Below, one piece after another: positions 42,895 to 52,960 of a stretch of DNA of 64,000 nt. A program made the translations under genes and the position numbers. Location: the NCBI RefSeq assembly GCF_901933205.1, contig NC_044600.1:5866501-5930500 (forward strand). Reading direction: 5' to 3'. This stretch comes from Camarhynchus parvulus (taxonomy: Eukaryota > Chordata > Aves > Passeriformes > Thraupidae). Numbering within the stretch: the first letter of the stretch is position 1; the number at the start of each line of letters is the position of its first letter. The notes beneath the pieces are model-generated. The model did not search any database. It was given only the letters and a program-made list of their open reading frames with translations, and was not told the DNA's origin.

Positions 42895-43055
42895 CTTTTA
42901 TGTTCCACTGAAAAGGTATCCTGCTCAGACAGGCAGAGGCATAATGGGAGAGATCCATTAACCGGGAGGAAACGAGAGCATGTTAAACATGAAATATGCA
43001 TGGGGGCTCTCGCCAGCTTGTTAATGCATTTGTGTTTGCAAAATACCTCTGGCTG
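42895..43055. promoter_or_regulatory. Candidate element with octamer-like site
   Basis: GGCATAATGGGAGAGATCC, CATTAACCGGGAGG, GCATGTTAAACATGAAATATG and then CATGGGGGC give a near-palindromic CATGTTAAACATG followed by an ATATGCAT octamer variant at about 42995. GTTAATGCATTTGTGTTTGC follows. Dense and unique. Confidence 0.35.
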
Positions 43056-43374
43056 GGGAAGCAGGGAGGGAGAGAGGGATGAGGCAGGTCGGGGGCACCC
43101 TGGGCACGGCGTGGACAGGAGGAGGGTGTGGAGAGCAGGCTGGAGCAGGGACAAAGGCAATTTGTGCCTGGTGGGAGAGCAGTTCGGGCATGAAGACCTG
43201 CTCGATTCTGCAGAGGGAAATAAGGGCAGCTGCCTCAGCCCAGCCCTGTCACAGGGGTCCTTGGTGCTGGGGGTTTTGGGGGTCAGGCACTGCTTTCCCT
43301 TCCTTGCACACCCTTGAGCCCCTGCTCCCCACAGAGGCTTGCCAGCATTTGTACAGGGACCTCAGTGTTCCCAC
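43056..43374. other. GC-rich noncoding spacer
   Basis: Unique sequence with no recognised feature. Confidence 0.35.
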
Positions 43375-43590
43375 AAAACTCACCTCCACACATTTACTGG
43401 GATGTTATGAGATAGTATCAATAATTAAAAATAAGCTGCAGCTGTGGAAAGGGGCAATCCCAGTGCATGAGGTGATGGATGACCCCAGCTGGGGGAGAGG
43501 ACTCACTGAGCCACAGATTTCATTAACTCACCCCGGGTCCCCCAGTCATTCACTGCAGATTAGGGAAGCTCAGTTATTATTCCTGTTGGA
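43375..43590. promoter_or_regulatory. Candidate noncoding element
   Basis: GAGATAGTATCAATAATT, then AAAAATAAGCTGCAGCTG, and later GATTTCATTAACTCACCCC and GCTCAGTTATTATTCC. Two AT-rich cores flank a GC-rich middle. Confidence 0.22.
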
Positions 43591-43888
43591 GAGCAGCAGA
43601 GGATGGGCAGGATGTGGTGACCCAGCAGCAGGACAAGCCCCTGGGCCATCCCTGAGCCTGAGTCTCTGCTGAGCCTCCCGGACTGGAGCCCTCCTGTCAC
43701 TCCAGTGTCCCCATCCAGCCCAAGGCATGTCCCAGTCCCCCTGGAAGTGGCACCACCCTGAGGCCTGGTGTGCCTGGACACCCCTGCTTGGACCTCAGAT
43801 GGGGCTTGCTGGGAAGAGCAGCTCCAGATGTACCTTCAGAGCTCACCCCAACTCCACCCAGGCCCAGTTATTTACCGCAGGGCTTATA
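43591..43888. other. GC-rich noncoding spacer
   Basis: Unique sequence with no recognised feature. Confidence 0.35.
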
Positions 43889-43934
43889 CTTTCTTCTTCT
43901 TTTTTTTTTTTTTCCTTTCTTTTTCTTTTCTTCC
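43889..43934. repeat. Polypyrimidine microsatellite
   Basis: Pure C/T tract with CTT repeats and a long T run. Low-complexity. Confidence 0.85.
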
Positions 43935-44431
43935 ACTGGCATTAAGAGCCTAAAAATAGCCTAAAAATAGCCACGCTTCCCAGTGCAGCCAGCAACACAA
44001 AACCAGGTTACCAGTGCTGCACAACAGCAGCCAGTTTGTTTGCTCTGAAATCAAATTTGTTAAGGCATTAGTCTCCTGTTCCCTCTCTCCTCCTGCTCTC
44101 CTTCATCACAGCCAGCCCAGGCTTCCCTGCAGCCACTGCCACAGCTGGCTCTGGGCACAGGGGGGATGTCAGAGAGAGGGACAGCCACTGCCAGGGGCTC
44201 AGCATGTCCACCCACGGGCGCCTCAGGAGTCTCATTGCTGGCCGTGCCCCATCAGAGCTCATCCCTCAGCTCTGGAGCAGCCTGGGGATGGATGGAAATG
44301 GGTGCTTCTCCCTCAGGCTGCAGCAGGGAAAGGGTGAGCAGCAGTGCCCAGCAGGACAGCTTGGGCTGGGGGCTCCTGCCACCCCACTCAGGACACGAGG
44401 AGGAAACAGCTCCAAGAGGAGTGACCCTCGG
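43935..44431. other. Noncoding spacer
   Basis: Two copies of CCTAAAAATAG lie in tandem at about 43950-43972. The rest is unique GC-rich sequence. Confidence 0.35.
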
Positions 44432-44473
44432 GCTGGGCAGGGGCAGAAGGGAGCTGGGCAGGGGCAGAAGGCA
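44432..44473. repeat. 21-bp direct duplication
   Basis: GCTGGGCAGGGGCAGAAGG plus two bases occurs at 44432-44452 and 44453-44473 with one substitution. Confidence 0.88.
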
Positions 44474-44534
44474 GCTGGACCCTCTGGGAGCTGGGAGAGG
44501 CTGTGGACAGGGCTCTCAGTGTGCTCTGACCACA

Positions 44535-44705
44535 GGTCGTTACAGACCAGTGGGATCCTTCATGAATTATGAGCCGATATCGATCGTCTTTGCCAGTAAA
44601 CACAGAGTGACCTTTATTAAAAATACACGAAAAACTCACTTAGGGAAACTCACTGACTTCTTGCTGCTGACAGATTTACACAAAAAGCAGATTTGTCCCA
44701 CAACA
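44535..44705. promoter_or_regulatory. Candidate element with CGATATCGATCG core
   Basis: CATGAATTATGAGC leads into overlapping palindromes CGATATCG (44575-44582) and CGATCG (44581-44586). GCCAGTAAACACAGAGTG, CCTTTATTAAAAATACACG and CAGATTTACACAAAAAGC follow. Three CpGs kept inside an AT-rich unique block are unusual for methylated vertebrate DNA and suggest constraint. Confidence 0.38.
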
Positions 44706-45269
44706 GGAAATGTGGTGAATGAGGCAGGAGAGGGGAGCAAGGCTCCAGCACAGCCAGCACCACATCCCTGCCAGCTCCTGCACACCAGGACCAGCTGCCT
44801 GCTCATCTGGCAGAGCTGCCCACCTGGGCACCCCCCAGGGCAAGGGTGCAGGTCTCTGCCCTGGGGGAAGCTGCAGGGGAAAGGTGCCAGTCCCTGATGG
44901 ATGCAGGTCCCTAATGGATGCAGTTATTTGGGACAAGAGAAGGACAGTGCAAGTCTGGGAATTTGCTGGGAGCTGCCCACCATTGGTCAGGTCTCCTGGG
45001 GTTAGAAGAATTAATTTTGTGCAGTACAATAGCACAACCATTCCTCCTGGCCAAGGTTAAACATCCCAGTGCTGCAGAACAGCCTTTGTGTTTGCCCAAC
45101 ATAAACCCCTTGTACTCCCTCAGGAATGCTGCTGCTCCTGATGTCTTGTCCATGGATTAGAGAAAGGAGCAGCTGTGGCTCAGAACTGGATGGAGATGAA
45201 GAGCTCCTCACCCCTCAGCCACTGCTTGAGCTTGAGTGACCCCATGGACCCACCTGTGGGCAAATCACT
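44706..45269. other. Noncoding spacer
   Basis: Mostly unique. A short duplication of the GATGGATGCAGGTCCC type occurs at about 44889-44920. Confidence 0.35.
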
Positions 45270-45425
45270 CAGGATCCACAAGGATTACCAAGTCCAACTC
45301 CTGGCCCTGCACACGACAGCCCCAAAATCCTTCCATGTGCCTAAGGGCATCGTCCAAATGCTCTATGAACTCATGGGGCCATGACCACTTCCTTGGGGAG
45401 CCTTTTCCCATGTCCAGCCACTCTC
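45270..45425 (-). mobile_element. CR1 LINE fragment
   Basis: ACCAAGTCCAACTCCTGGCC, GACAGCCCCAAAATCC, CATCGTCCAAATGCTC, and CTTCCTTGGGGAGCC follow the avian CR1 3' region in reverse complement but are highly diverged, suggesting an old insertion. Confidence 0.65.
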
Positions 45426-45550
45426 TGTGCTGCTCAGGGTCAGAACTGCATCATCTCCAACCAGCAGATCCCACCAGCCAGGGAGCCCACAACAGCCACA
45501 AGTGCATTTGAGATCTAATTAATTTATAAATAGGAACACATGGCACCACA
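45426..45550. other. Spacer between two CR1 fragments
   Basis: Contains ATCTAATTAATTTATAAATAGG, an AT-rich patch that may be part of either repeat or a small element. Confidence 0.3.
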
Positions 45551-45610
45551 AACTCAATGATCTTGGAGGCCTTTTCCAACCTAAATGATTCTGTGGTCCT
45601 GTGATCCTAC
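45551..45610 (+). mobile_element. CR1 LINE fragment, 3' terminus
   Basis: ACTCAATGATCTTGGAGGCC, TTTTCCAACCTAAATGATTC and TGTGGTCCTGTGATCC show the plus-strand CR1 3' terminus with its octamer-like tail. It points opposite to the fragment at 45270-45425, so two insertions are present. Confidence 0.82.
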
Positions 45611-45689
45611 CCAGAGCATCTTCAGGATGATGCCTCAGGAGCTCTCAGCATCCTGGCTCAGGAGTGGGAACCACAAACTGACCTGCAGG

Positions 45690-46025
45690 TTTCCCTCATC
45701 TTTTTTTGTAATTCTCTTTTCTAGACATCAGTGAGAATCTGTCTATTAAAGCTTGTGGGTATTTTTCAGACAGATAAATAGAAACCAATTGGTAAATGCA
45801 CACAATGATCAATCAATCAATGGCTCAATTTGCACTTGTTTTTTACCCAGGAGAGCTGAGTGTAATAAATATGTACGGAAATGGAAATGATGGATCTGTT
45901 CCCAAACCAGCTCAGGTGTTTGGTTTGGGAAGCTGTGAATACCTGGGGCCATGTTTGCTCCTCACCTCCATGACCTGTGCTGTGCTGGGATCCAAGCCAG
46001 AGGGACAGGATTTGCATTTTGAGCA
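45690..46025. promoter_or_regulatory. Candidate noncoding element with octamer
   Basis: GTCTATTAAAGCTTGTGGG, GATCAATCAATCAATGGC and GTGTAATAAATATGTACGG, then a perfect octamer ATTTGCAT at 46010-46017 beside TTGAGCAAATTTCCC. A short AATC repeat lies near 45810. Confidence 0.25.
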
Positions 46026-46234
46026 AATTTCCCAACTTTGCAAGTTGACTGTGCTCAGCTTCCTGCAGACACCTCTCGGCAGAAGGGCTTTCTGGCAGAC
46101 AAACCCCCCCTTCTTTCTAGAATCCTCGAAATATTCCATTTTGGAACAGCCAGAACAGATGATGGAGGAGAACAGACTCTCCAATCAGTGCCGGGGCAGG
46201 AGGGCTGGGAGCGAGCGGATGCGACACAGAATGG
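46026..46234. other. Noncoding spacer
   Basis: Unique sequence with no recognised feature. Confidence 0.33.
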
Positions 46235-46420
46235 GATGTGCAGTGGGATGAGATAAACTCCCCAGCTTGTTTGGGCCCATTATGGCACATTATTCATCAA
46301 AACACTCAGCTGAAATCAGCCAGCTCCGGGGTTTGTTAATTTGCTCTGTTTCAAAAAAACCTCAGGCTTCAGAGAGAAAAAGTGCCCAAAATATCTCTTT
46401 AGCAGACTGCAGCCAAGTGG
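46235..46420. promoter_or_regulatory. Candidate noncoding element
   Basis: GGGCCCATTATGGCACATTA, TTCATCAAAACACTCAGC, GTTTGTTAATTTGCTC and CCCAAAATATCTC. Unique and compact. Confidence 0.28.
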
Positions 46421-46754
46421 TCCCAGAGAGGAGCCCATCATCCCCAGTTATTGCCTTGCTCACATCCCTGTGGAAATTTGGGAATGGTTTCTCTGAGCCG
46501 AGGGGGGAGGTGAGGAGCTGGATAACTCTCTGCCTTGTTAAAACATTCAGGATATTTTCCTGCATGGAAAGAGGCTGCCAGGATTAAGTCATCCCAGGCA
46601 GAGTGTTATTGCAGCACGCCTGGGTGAACTCCTTGCACAGACAAAGGTGATCCCTGTGTCCCATGGGAGAGGGGCCCTCCCTCTGCCCTGATGCTGCTGG
46701 TCAGAGATAAATGAACACAAGACAGAAAACCTGGGGGCTCATGAACAAATCTGG
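46421..46754. other. Noncoding spacer
   Basis: Unique sequence with no recognised feature. Confidence 0.33.
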
Positions 46755-46907
46755 GTTCTGTGAGCACACCTGGGGTGTCTCTAAGCATGACTGGAGTGTC
46801 TCTAAGCATTTCTGGGGTGGCTCTAAGCACATCTGGGATGTCTCTAAGCACATCAAGGGTGTCTCTAAGCACATCTAGGGGGTCTCTAACCATATCTGGG
46901 TGGCTGC
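46755..46907. repeat. 21-bp minisatellite, 7 copies
   Basis: The unit GTCTCTAAGCACATCTGGG plus two bases starts at 46777, 46798, 46819, 46840, 46861 and 46882, with a diverged first copy from about 46756. The exact 21-bp period makes a seven-residue peptide repeat in open frames on both strands (46606-47241 minus and 46760-47065 plus). These are by-products. Confidence 0.92.
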
Positions 46908-48195
46908 GCCCACTGTCTCCCTGCCTGGAGAGCAGGGATGCTTTCCCAGAGAGGGAAGGCAAGGAGCAGGCTGGGTCCTGCACCATCCACCCTCTGTCAC
47001 CACCCAGTCCTGTCGCTGTCCCATCAGGGGCAGAGGGACAGTGCCAGGTGGGATGGTGTCTCTGATTTCCAAGTGCTGGTGGTTTTGGGTAGGTTGGACC
47101 TTGCTGGAGTTCCTTAGCAACACGAATGCTGACACTTTCCCTGCCCAGGAACTGCAGATGCAAACAAAGCCCTTCCATCAGCCCCTCCATGGCATCCACA
47201 CCAGGACCCTCGAACGGGAATGGTGTGGGACCCCCCACCATGCCTCAGCAGTGACTCAGAGGGTCCCACTGCAATCCCCACAGTCTGTAGCTCCTCCTGC
47301 TACGTTAAAGGGCAGTCTGCCATGGCTGTTGCTCACCTCCTTCCATCCCTGAGGGCCGATGAGCTCCCTTGGGGACCCCATCAGAGCCCCCCGGACATCC
47401 AGAACCCTCCTCGAGGCTCAGTCCCAAATCCAAGTTTGTGAACCAAGAACAAACGTTTGTTCAGACTTTCCAGCCCTAGCACCAAGCCTGTGGCAGCACT
47501 TGCCAGCTGCTGACATCATTGAGCCCCTGTGTGAACCTCTCTTGTCTCTGCTTGGCTCACCAGGGCTGATTTCCACCAGCATGGAATCTCCAGGCATTGC
47601 AGCATTTCCAGGAGAAATCCAGTTTTGTCCTTGTGCTCTCTCAGTCCAGGGATGCTCCAGTGCCACAATTTCCCTGTGCCACCACACAAAGATAAGGGAT
47701 CCCAAGTTTGGATGGTTTTACTCATGAACTCACTCAGGAACAGTTTCAGTTGCAACCTTTAGGATGAACCCGGGCTGGGACTGCATGGGAACCACGAGGG
47801 CTGCAAGGAGCCCCTCTAGATGCAGGCAGTGCCTGATCCACCTTCCTAAAAACATGTGTCCACCTTGTGAGTGTGGGCAAGGCCGGTGGGAAGGTGGCCA
47901 GGGCCTCTCCTGTGTCCCCCTCGCCGCTCCCCTCGCAGCTCCCGGGGGCTGCTGGACGTGCCGAACCCGCTGCAGCAGCGGCTGCAAGATGGAGCTGCTG
48001 ATCTGGTTTCAATAAAATCAGCAGATTGTTTCATGGCTGGATGGGAAAGTTGTGAGGCTCCAGGATTTGCTCCTCTGGCAGCTGGATCCTGTTTGTCCAT
48101 CGCTGCAGCTCCCACCCCACATGTCCAGAACAGGCTTCCCAGGGAGGGGGTCAGTGTCCCAAGCCTGTCAGGGTGTCAGAGGCATTTGGACAGTG
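46908..48195. other. GC-rich noncoding spacer
   Basis: Unique sequence, CpG-bearing at about 47920-47990 and preceded by a Ser/Pro-codon-rich stretch. No gene is recognised. Confidence 0.4.
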
Positions 48196-48284
48196 CTCTT
48201 AACGTGCTTCAGCTTCTGATGATTTCTGAAAGTATCAGGTGGTTGAAACGGATTAATTTTGTCAGTCCATCCTTGCTGAAAATA

Positions 48285-48321
48285 TAATATTCTATCTTAG
48301 TCTTAGTCATAGTCTCTTATT

Positions 48322-48354
<33 letters not shown>

Positions 48355-48485
48355 CCTTATTCTTATTCTATTCTAATTTTTATTTTTATTTTTACCCTTA
48401 TTCTTATCCTATTTTAGTTCTTATTCTATTCTATTTTATTCTACTCTATTCTGTTTCATTCTGTTCCATCCCATTCCATCTCACC
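48285..48485. repeat. Compound microsatellite, ATT then TTCTA-type
   Basis: About nine TTA triplets at 48327-48353 pass into TTATT/TTCTA pentamers, then into TTCTG/TTCCATCC-type words. The gradient shows stepwise mutation and re-expansion of a T-rich simple repeat. Part of the left end (CTTAGTCTTAGTC) is also repeated. Confidence 0.88.
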
Positions 48486-49124
48486 CCACACTGGGTGCTG
48501 CACTGCTCAGAGCACAGTGCCTGTCCTCAGTCCAGGTGGAGGCAGCGCTTCAAAATATTGCAGTTTTCTAGGTTTTCTCTACACCTTTAAATTCCGAAAG
48601 CATTGTGACTTCTAAGGGAAAACCCAAGCCTTTAAAGCTCTAAAGAGCTGGTTTCCCTCTTCCTATATAAGAGCAATCTTTAAAAAACCACTAAAAATTT
48701 AACAACCTTATTGTTTTTTGAAGTACTTTGTGAAGCTAGGCCATTTCTGGGCTCAGTCTGTTATCCAGGTGAACTGGATAACAGCAGGACATAGCCAGGA
48801 CAGCATCCCCAAGAGCCAGCCTGGTCTTCCTCCCTTACCTGGCTCTATTGCATTCCCAAACTGGCCCAACAGGAATTTCTGCTCCATATTGAAATGAACT
48901 TGAGGCAGAAAAGGAGTAAATGTGTAAAGAGAGGGGTGAGCGCTCTGTCAGCTTTGTGCAGTGGAACTCCTTCACTTACAGCCCCTTTATCTTCTGAGTT
49001 CTGGCGGTGGCAGAGGCACTGAGTCACTCCCAGAGCCCCCATCCTGCAGCGCCGTGAATCCCAAACCCGCGGCTGCACTCTCAGCGTTCTGCTCCTGCCA
49101 GGACAGAAAAAGCGCAGAGCAGGA
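48486..49124. other. Noncoding spacer
   Basis: Unique sequence. An AT-rich patch at about 48545-48735 (CTTTAAAAAACCAC, TTTAACAACCTTATTG) is a weak element candidate. Confidence 0.33.
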
Positions 49125-49260
49125 CAGAGCAGCTGCGTTTCGCGCCCCATCAGCTAAATTTCGATGAAATCATTTTGATGAATTGTTTAGGAAGGGAAAA
49201 AAGCCCCATTAACTGTACATTTGCTGTTAATTAATAGGCTGCTTTTTCCTCCTCTGGCAC
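49125..49260. promoter_or_regulatory. AT-rich block, candidate noncoding element
   Basis: AGCTAAATTTCGATGAAATC, CATTTTGATGAATTG, CCCATTAACTGTACATTTGC and a perfect TTAATTAA palindrome at 49227-49234. Two GATGAAAT/GATGAATT words 16 bp apart resemble paired sites. A strong compositional contrast with CpG-rich flanks. Confidence 0.38.
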
Positions 49261-49949
49261 AGCACTTCCGAGCTGCCTCACGCTCTGCTCTGAGCGCAGC
49301 ATCCTGGGGGGCACAGGGAGCTGGGGAGGGGGATCCGGGCAGGGTGGGACCTGCAGCAGCCTGACCCCGGGGAGAATGGCTGTTCCCAGCTCCGTGTCCT
49401 GCTCCAAACGTGACACGAGGATGGGAAAAGCAAACAGCCCCATTCTTCTCCCAAACCTCTGCAGGGCTGCCCCATCCCAGTCCATGGGCAGCTGCCCAGG
49501 CACTGTGCAATGGCAGAAGGGCAGGCGAGGAGTTCCACAGCTTCTCAGCTTTATTATTTTTAGTAAACTCTCTTTTTGTGTATTTATTTTCTGTATGTAT
49601 CTTGTAAACATCTCAGGAATGTTATTCCAGGGGAACATTGGCTGATATCCCCCAGGAACCAGACACTGGAACTGCTGGGGGTGGGAGCAGGGCAGTGCCC
49701 GATGCCTCAGGGCATTGGGTGCCCAGGGCTTGCACCAGCCACAGGCACAGCAGGGAGCTGGGATGAGTGAAAAGTCCTGGAAAAATCATTTTCATTCACA
49801 ACCATTCTGTCAACATGTCCACAGGATGCCATAACACAGAGGAGAGGAGGGAGCAGTCACACCAGTCCATGTTCCACGCAGGCTCTGGCTGCATGGCCAA
49901 GGGGACATCCACAGTGTCCCCAGCACAGGCAGAGCCCCAGCAAAGAGTT
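49261..49949. other. Noncoding spacer
   Basis: GC-rich unique sequence with a T-rich patch at about 49548-49620 (ATTTATTTTCTGTATG). Confidence 0.33.
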
Positions 49950-50220
49950 CAGGCTGGGAGAGCTGGGGGTGTTCACCTGAAGAAGAGAAGGCTTCAGGGA
50001 GACCTCAGAGCCCCTTCCAGTGCCTATAGGAGCTTCAAGAGAGCTGGAGAGGGACTTGGAAGAAGGGATGGAGGGACAGGACAGAATGGTTTCCTTTCAC
50101 CCCAAGACACAAGGAGAAAGGTCAGGAGGGAATTCTTCCCTGTGTGGTGAGGCCCTGGCACAGGCGGCCCAGAGAAGCTGTGGAAGTTCCCTGGAAGTGT
50201 TCAAGGCTGTGCCACTTGCT
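49950..50220 (+). mobile_element. CR1 LINE fragment, 3' region
   Basis: GGCTGGGAGAGCTGGGGGTG, TTCACCTGAAGAAGAGAAGG, GGGAGACCTCAGAGCC, GAGAGCTGGAGAGGGACTT, GGAATTCTTCCCTGTGTGG, GCCCAGAGAAGCTGTGG and GGAAGTGTTCAAGGC follow the plus-strand CR1 3' region through about 270 bp. The extreme 3' tail is missing. Confidence 0.9.
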
Positions 50221-50274
50221 TCACTACCCAGGCCAGAGAGAGGAGCCCTGCAACTTCTGGTCCCAATTAAAGAT

Positions 50275-50480
50275 GGTTTGTTTTGAGATGCAAATAGTTT
50301 GTAATCAGAGGGGGAAAGGTGGAAATAGCCACAGCTTAATTTCTACAGTCTAAAATGAATCAGGCATCTGTGGGTTATTTTTTTAAAATATGTATTTCTT
50401 TTAATAGGGTGAGTAACTTTTGTGTGGGCTGAATTAGCTCTAAATGAAAGCAAACAAGGCATAATTAGAAACTGGTTCAC
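50275..50480. promoter_or_regulatory. AT-rich block with octamer, candidate noncoding element
   Basis: A perfect octamer on the complementary strand (ATGCAAAT at 50288-50295) is followed by AGTTTGTAATCAGAGG, CACAGCTTAATTTCTAC, CTAAAATGAATCAGGC and CTGAATTAGCTCTAAATG. Confidence 0.32.
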
Positions 50481-50859
50481 TTTTTTCCTGGTTTCTTCCC
50501 CTCTGGAAGGGCAGCAAGGTGTGCATTCAAGGTGTGCATCTGGAAGGGATGGACGAGCTCAGCAGCAGGGTCCAGCTGGGGGGACGAGGAAGGGACAGCA
50601 GGAACTCCCAGCACGGGAGCTGGGCACACACTGGGGACCATCCAGTGGCTTTAAGGCTTCTGGAGGCGCGGGATGAGGCCCCTTTCAGGTGCCAGCCCCA
50701 CCAGTGGCCGTGGCACTGTGGCTCCCTGTCCCCACAGGCAGACACCCCTGCAGTGGGAACCTGCCTTGCCCAGCAGCAGGAGAAGGGCTGCTTTGCAAAG
50801 GCAGCTCCACGTGTAAATCTGGGAAGCTCCCACTTGGGAAGTACATGAGTTTCTCATTT
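50481..50859. other. GC-rich noncoding spacer
   Basis: Unique sequence with a short duplicated GGTGTGCAT word near 50518-50540. Nothing else is seen. Confidence 0.33.
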
Positions 50860-50995
50860 AACGTGGTACCACACTGCATTCTTTCTTTATAAAGAGCCCT
50901 CATTTAACTTTAGGCGTGTTTGTACATCTAATTTAAAATGGGTCATGTTTAATTGATTTCATATATCACTGCTGCCGCCGCCAGCGCAGCCCAGT
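50860..50995. promoter_or_regulatory. AT-rich block, candidate noncoding element
   Basis: CATTTAACTTTAGGCGTG, GTACATCTAATTTAAAATGG, GTTTAATTGATTTCATATAT and CACTGCTGCCGCCGCC. The AT-rich part ends abruptly in a CpG-rich triplet run. Confidence 0.28.
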
Positions 50996-51639
50996 GATGG
51001 TGGCAGTGCTGCATCCCTGGCACAGGCACATGGCTGGGTCCCAGATGTCCCTCCTGCTCTGCCCTCGTTCCATTGGCATGGCCACAATGCCAAGTGTCAC
51101 CATCCCCAGGGAGCTCCCCCTGGCCAGAGGAGTGCCAGGCTGAGCAGGGCAGGGAGAGCTTCTCCAGTCATTCCATGGCTTCCCTCCAGCTCCATGGTGC
51201 CCACACACAACCTCTGTGGGCTGGTGGTTTCCAAATCCTCGGGCTGGGGAGGAGGACGCTGCTTTCAGGGCAAGGCAGGAGCTGGAGAGCTCTCTCCACG
51301 TCCCTGCCACCCCTGCATGGGTGCTGGGTGAGCTGGGGTCGTGGCACAGCCTGTGCTTCCCATCACCGATGTCCCCAGTGTCCCTGCTGTGGCACCACCA
51401 CGGCGTGGCACACACCAGCTCCTCAGGGCAGGAGCCTCTCCAAAACACAGGGACAACAGGACAGCAGGGAGGGGGACAGCACTGGGGGACAGGGAGCATC
51501 ACTGGGGAGCCCAAGTCTCACAGGACATGTGCCCAGTGTGTGTGCCCAGTGGCTGTGCCCACCCTGCAGCCCCGGAGCTGCCCAGCCCCTGCAGCCCCTG
51601 CTCCTGTCACAGCTCTCCTGGGGAACTGAATCCAAATGT
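50996..51639. other. GC-rich noncoding spacer
   Basis: Unique sequence. A 206-codon plus-strand frame (51073-51693) has no recognisable domain. Confidence 0.38.
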
Positions 51640-51770
51640 CAGCAAAGAGGGGGTGATGAGTCAGCTCCCACCAAAGGCTACACTATTACCTAGCAGCTTA
51701 ATAATGAAAACTGTCATCATTCCTGCAATAAGGAAAGATAAATAAGTTATTAAACGAAGAGCCTGCCACC
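51640..51770. promoter_or_regulatory. Candidate noncoding element
   Basis: GGTGATGAGTCAGCTCCC holds an AP-1-like TGAGTCA. CACTATTACCTAGCAGC, TTAATAATGAAAACTGTC and GATAAATAAGTTATTAAACG follow. Compact and unique. Confidence 0.35.
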
Positions 51771-51922
51771 CTGCCTGGGCAGGGCACCGTGCCAGAGGGA
51801 TATTAACTGCTGGCCACAGCCTGTCTGTTTGGGGAATGGAGAGGGATAGCCTGAGTGCTCCGAGGAAAAGCTCTTTCCCCTCCAGCTGGCTTGGAGAGAG
51901 CTCATGTGCCTGGCACAGCGAG

Positions 51923-51958
51923 AGCCACCACTCCTGCTCCAGCCACCACTCCTGCTCC
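51923..51958. repeat. 18-bp direct duplication
   Basis: AGCCACCACTCCTGCTCC occurs perfectly at 51923-51940 and 51941-51958, with a diverged third start after it. Confidence 0.88.
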
Positions 51959-52960
51959 CATTCTTACTCCTCCTCAAAGCTGCAAAGATAAATACAGCCC
52001 CAGGAAGGGAGATGGGGCTGGAAGGGAGGACTGAGGGTGAGGAGGAGCCAGAGCAGGCTCTGAAGATCTGATCACCCCCAATCCAGAGCAAGGAGTGCAT
52101 TCATGAGAGCTTTGCTGAGCTCTGTCAGTGGGACCCTCTGCTGCAAGAGCACCAAGGGACCACCCACCAGAGCATCCCTGTGGCAGTCCCTGCAGCTGAT
52201 GCTGTGCAAAGAAGGGGCAGGGGCAGGTTCCACACTGGGCTCTGCTCAGCTCCACAACCAAAACCACTTTCCCCTTCCTGCCAAGCTCCCCTGGTTGGGC
52301 CTCAACTTTAGCACCTGTCAATATGTGACACAGCAAAAGGCAGCTCTGATGGGGTGAGAGAAAGGTGTGAAACTGTAAAGGAAGGAGGAAAGAAGTGACC
52401 TTCCTTGCCCAGCTGCATTTTACTGGGAGAACATCCACGAGCTGCTCCATCTCTGGCCAGGAATGGTGAGGCCCTGGCTGCTCTGCAGAGCTGAACAGAA
52501 TAAATGACCTTCATAACACTTTTCTCTATGAAATCCTCCAACTTTCCACTAATAAACAATGTGGTTGTCAGGGCAGTCCAGTGACTTTATCTAAAAATTG
52601 CTCCTTCCTTCCTCGCTGAACAGTCAGAGAATCTTCCCTGGACCCTACAGCAACACATTCTCCTCCCTGCTGTCTTCTGGGGGTGTCATCCCCAGACCTT
52701 CACCCCCTCCTACATGTGTCTGTGACCTTCTGAGGGCTTAAAAAAATAGAACAGTTATTGTGGCACCCTTTTCTCTCTCTGGGCTACCTCGGTGCCATTT
52801 TTAGCCTCAGCACAGCCCCTGGAACTGCGTTTTTTAATCACTGTGTTTACATGCATCTTCTGGAGCAGCTGAAATGTCCTGACAAGCCCCTGGAATCAAA
52901 GGCCTGGAGCTGCCCCAGGGGCAGGGAGCAAAGAGAAAGAATCACCTGGGCTGCCATGGG
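51959..52960. other. Noncoding spacer
   Basis: Unique sequence. AT-rich patches at about 52495-52600 (CCACTAATAAACAATG) and 52738-52760 are weak element candidates. No gene is recognised. Confidence 0.35.

Noticed and set aside
46606..47241. 211-codon minus-strand frame with heptad repeats
   Set aside because: Created by the 21-bp array. No flanking coding signature.
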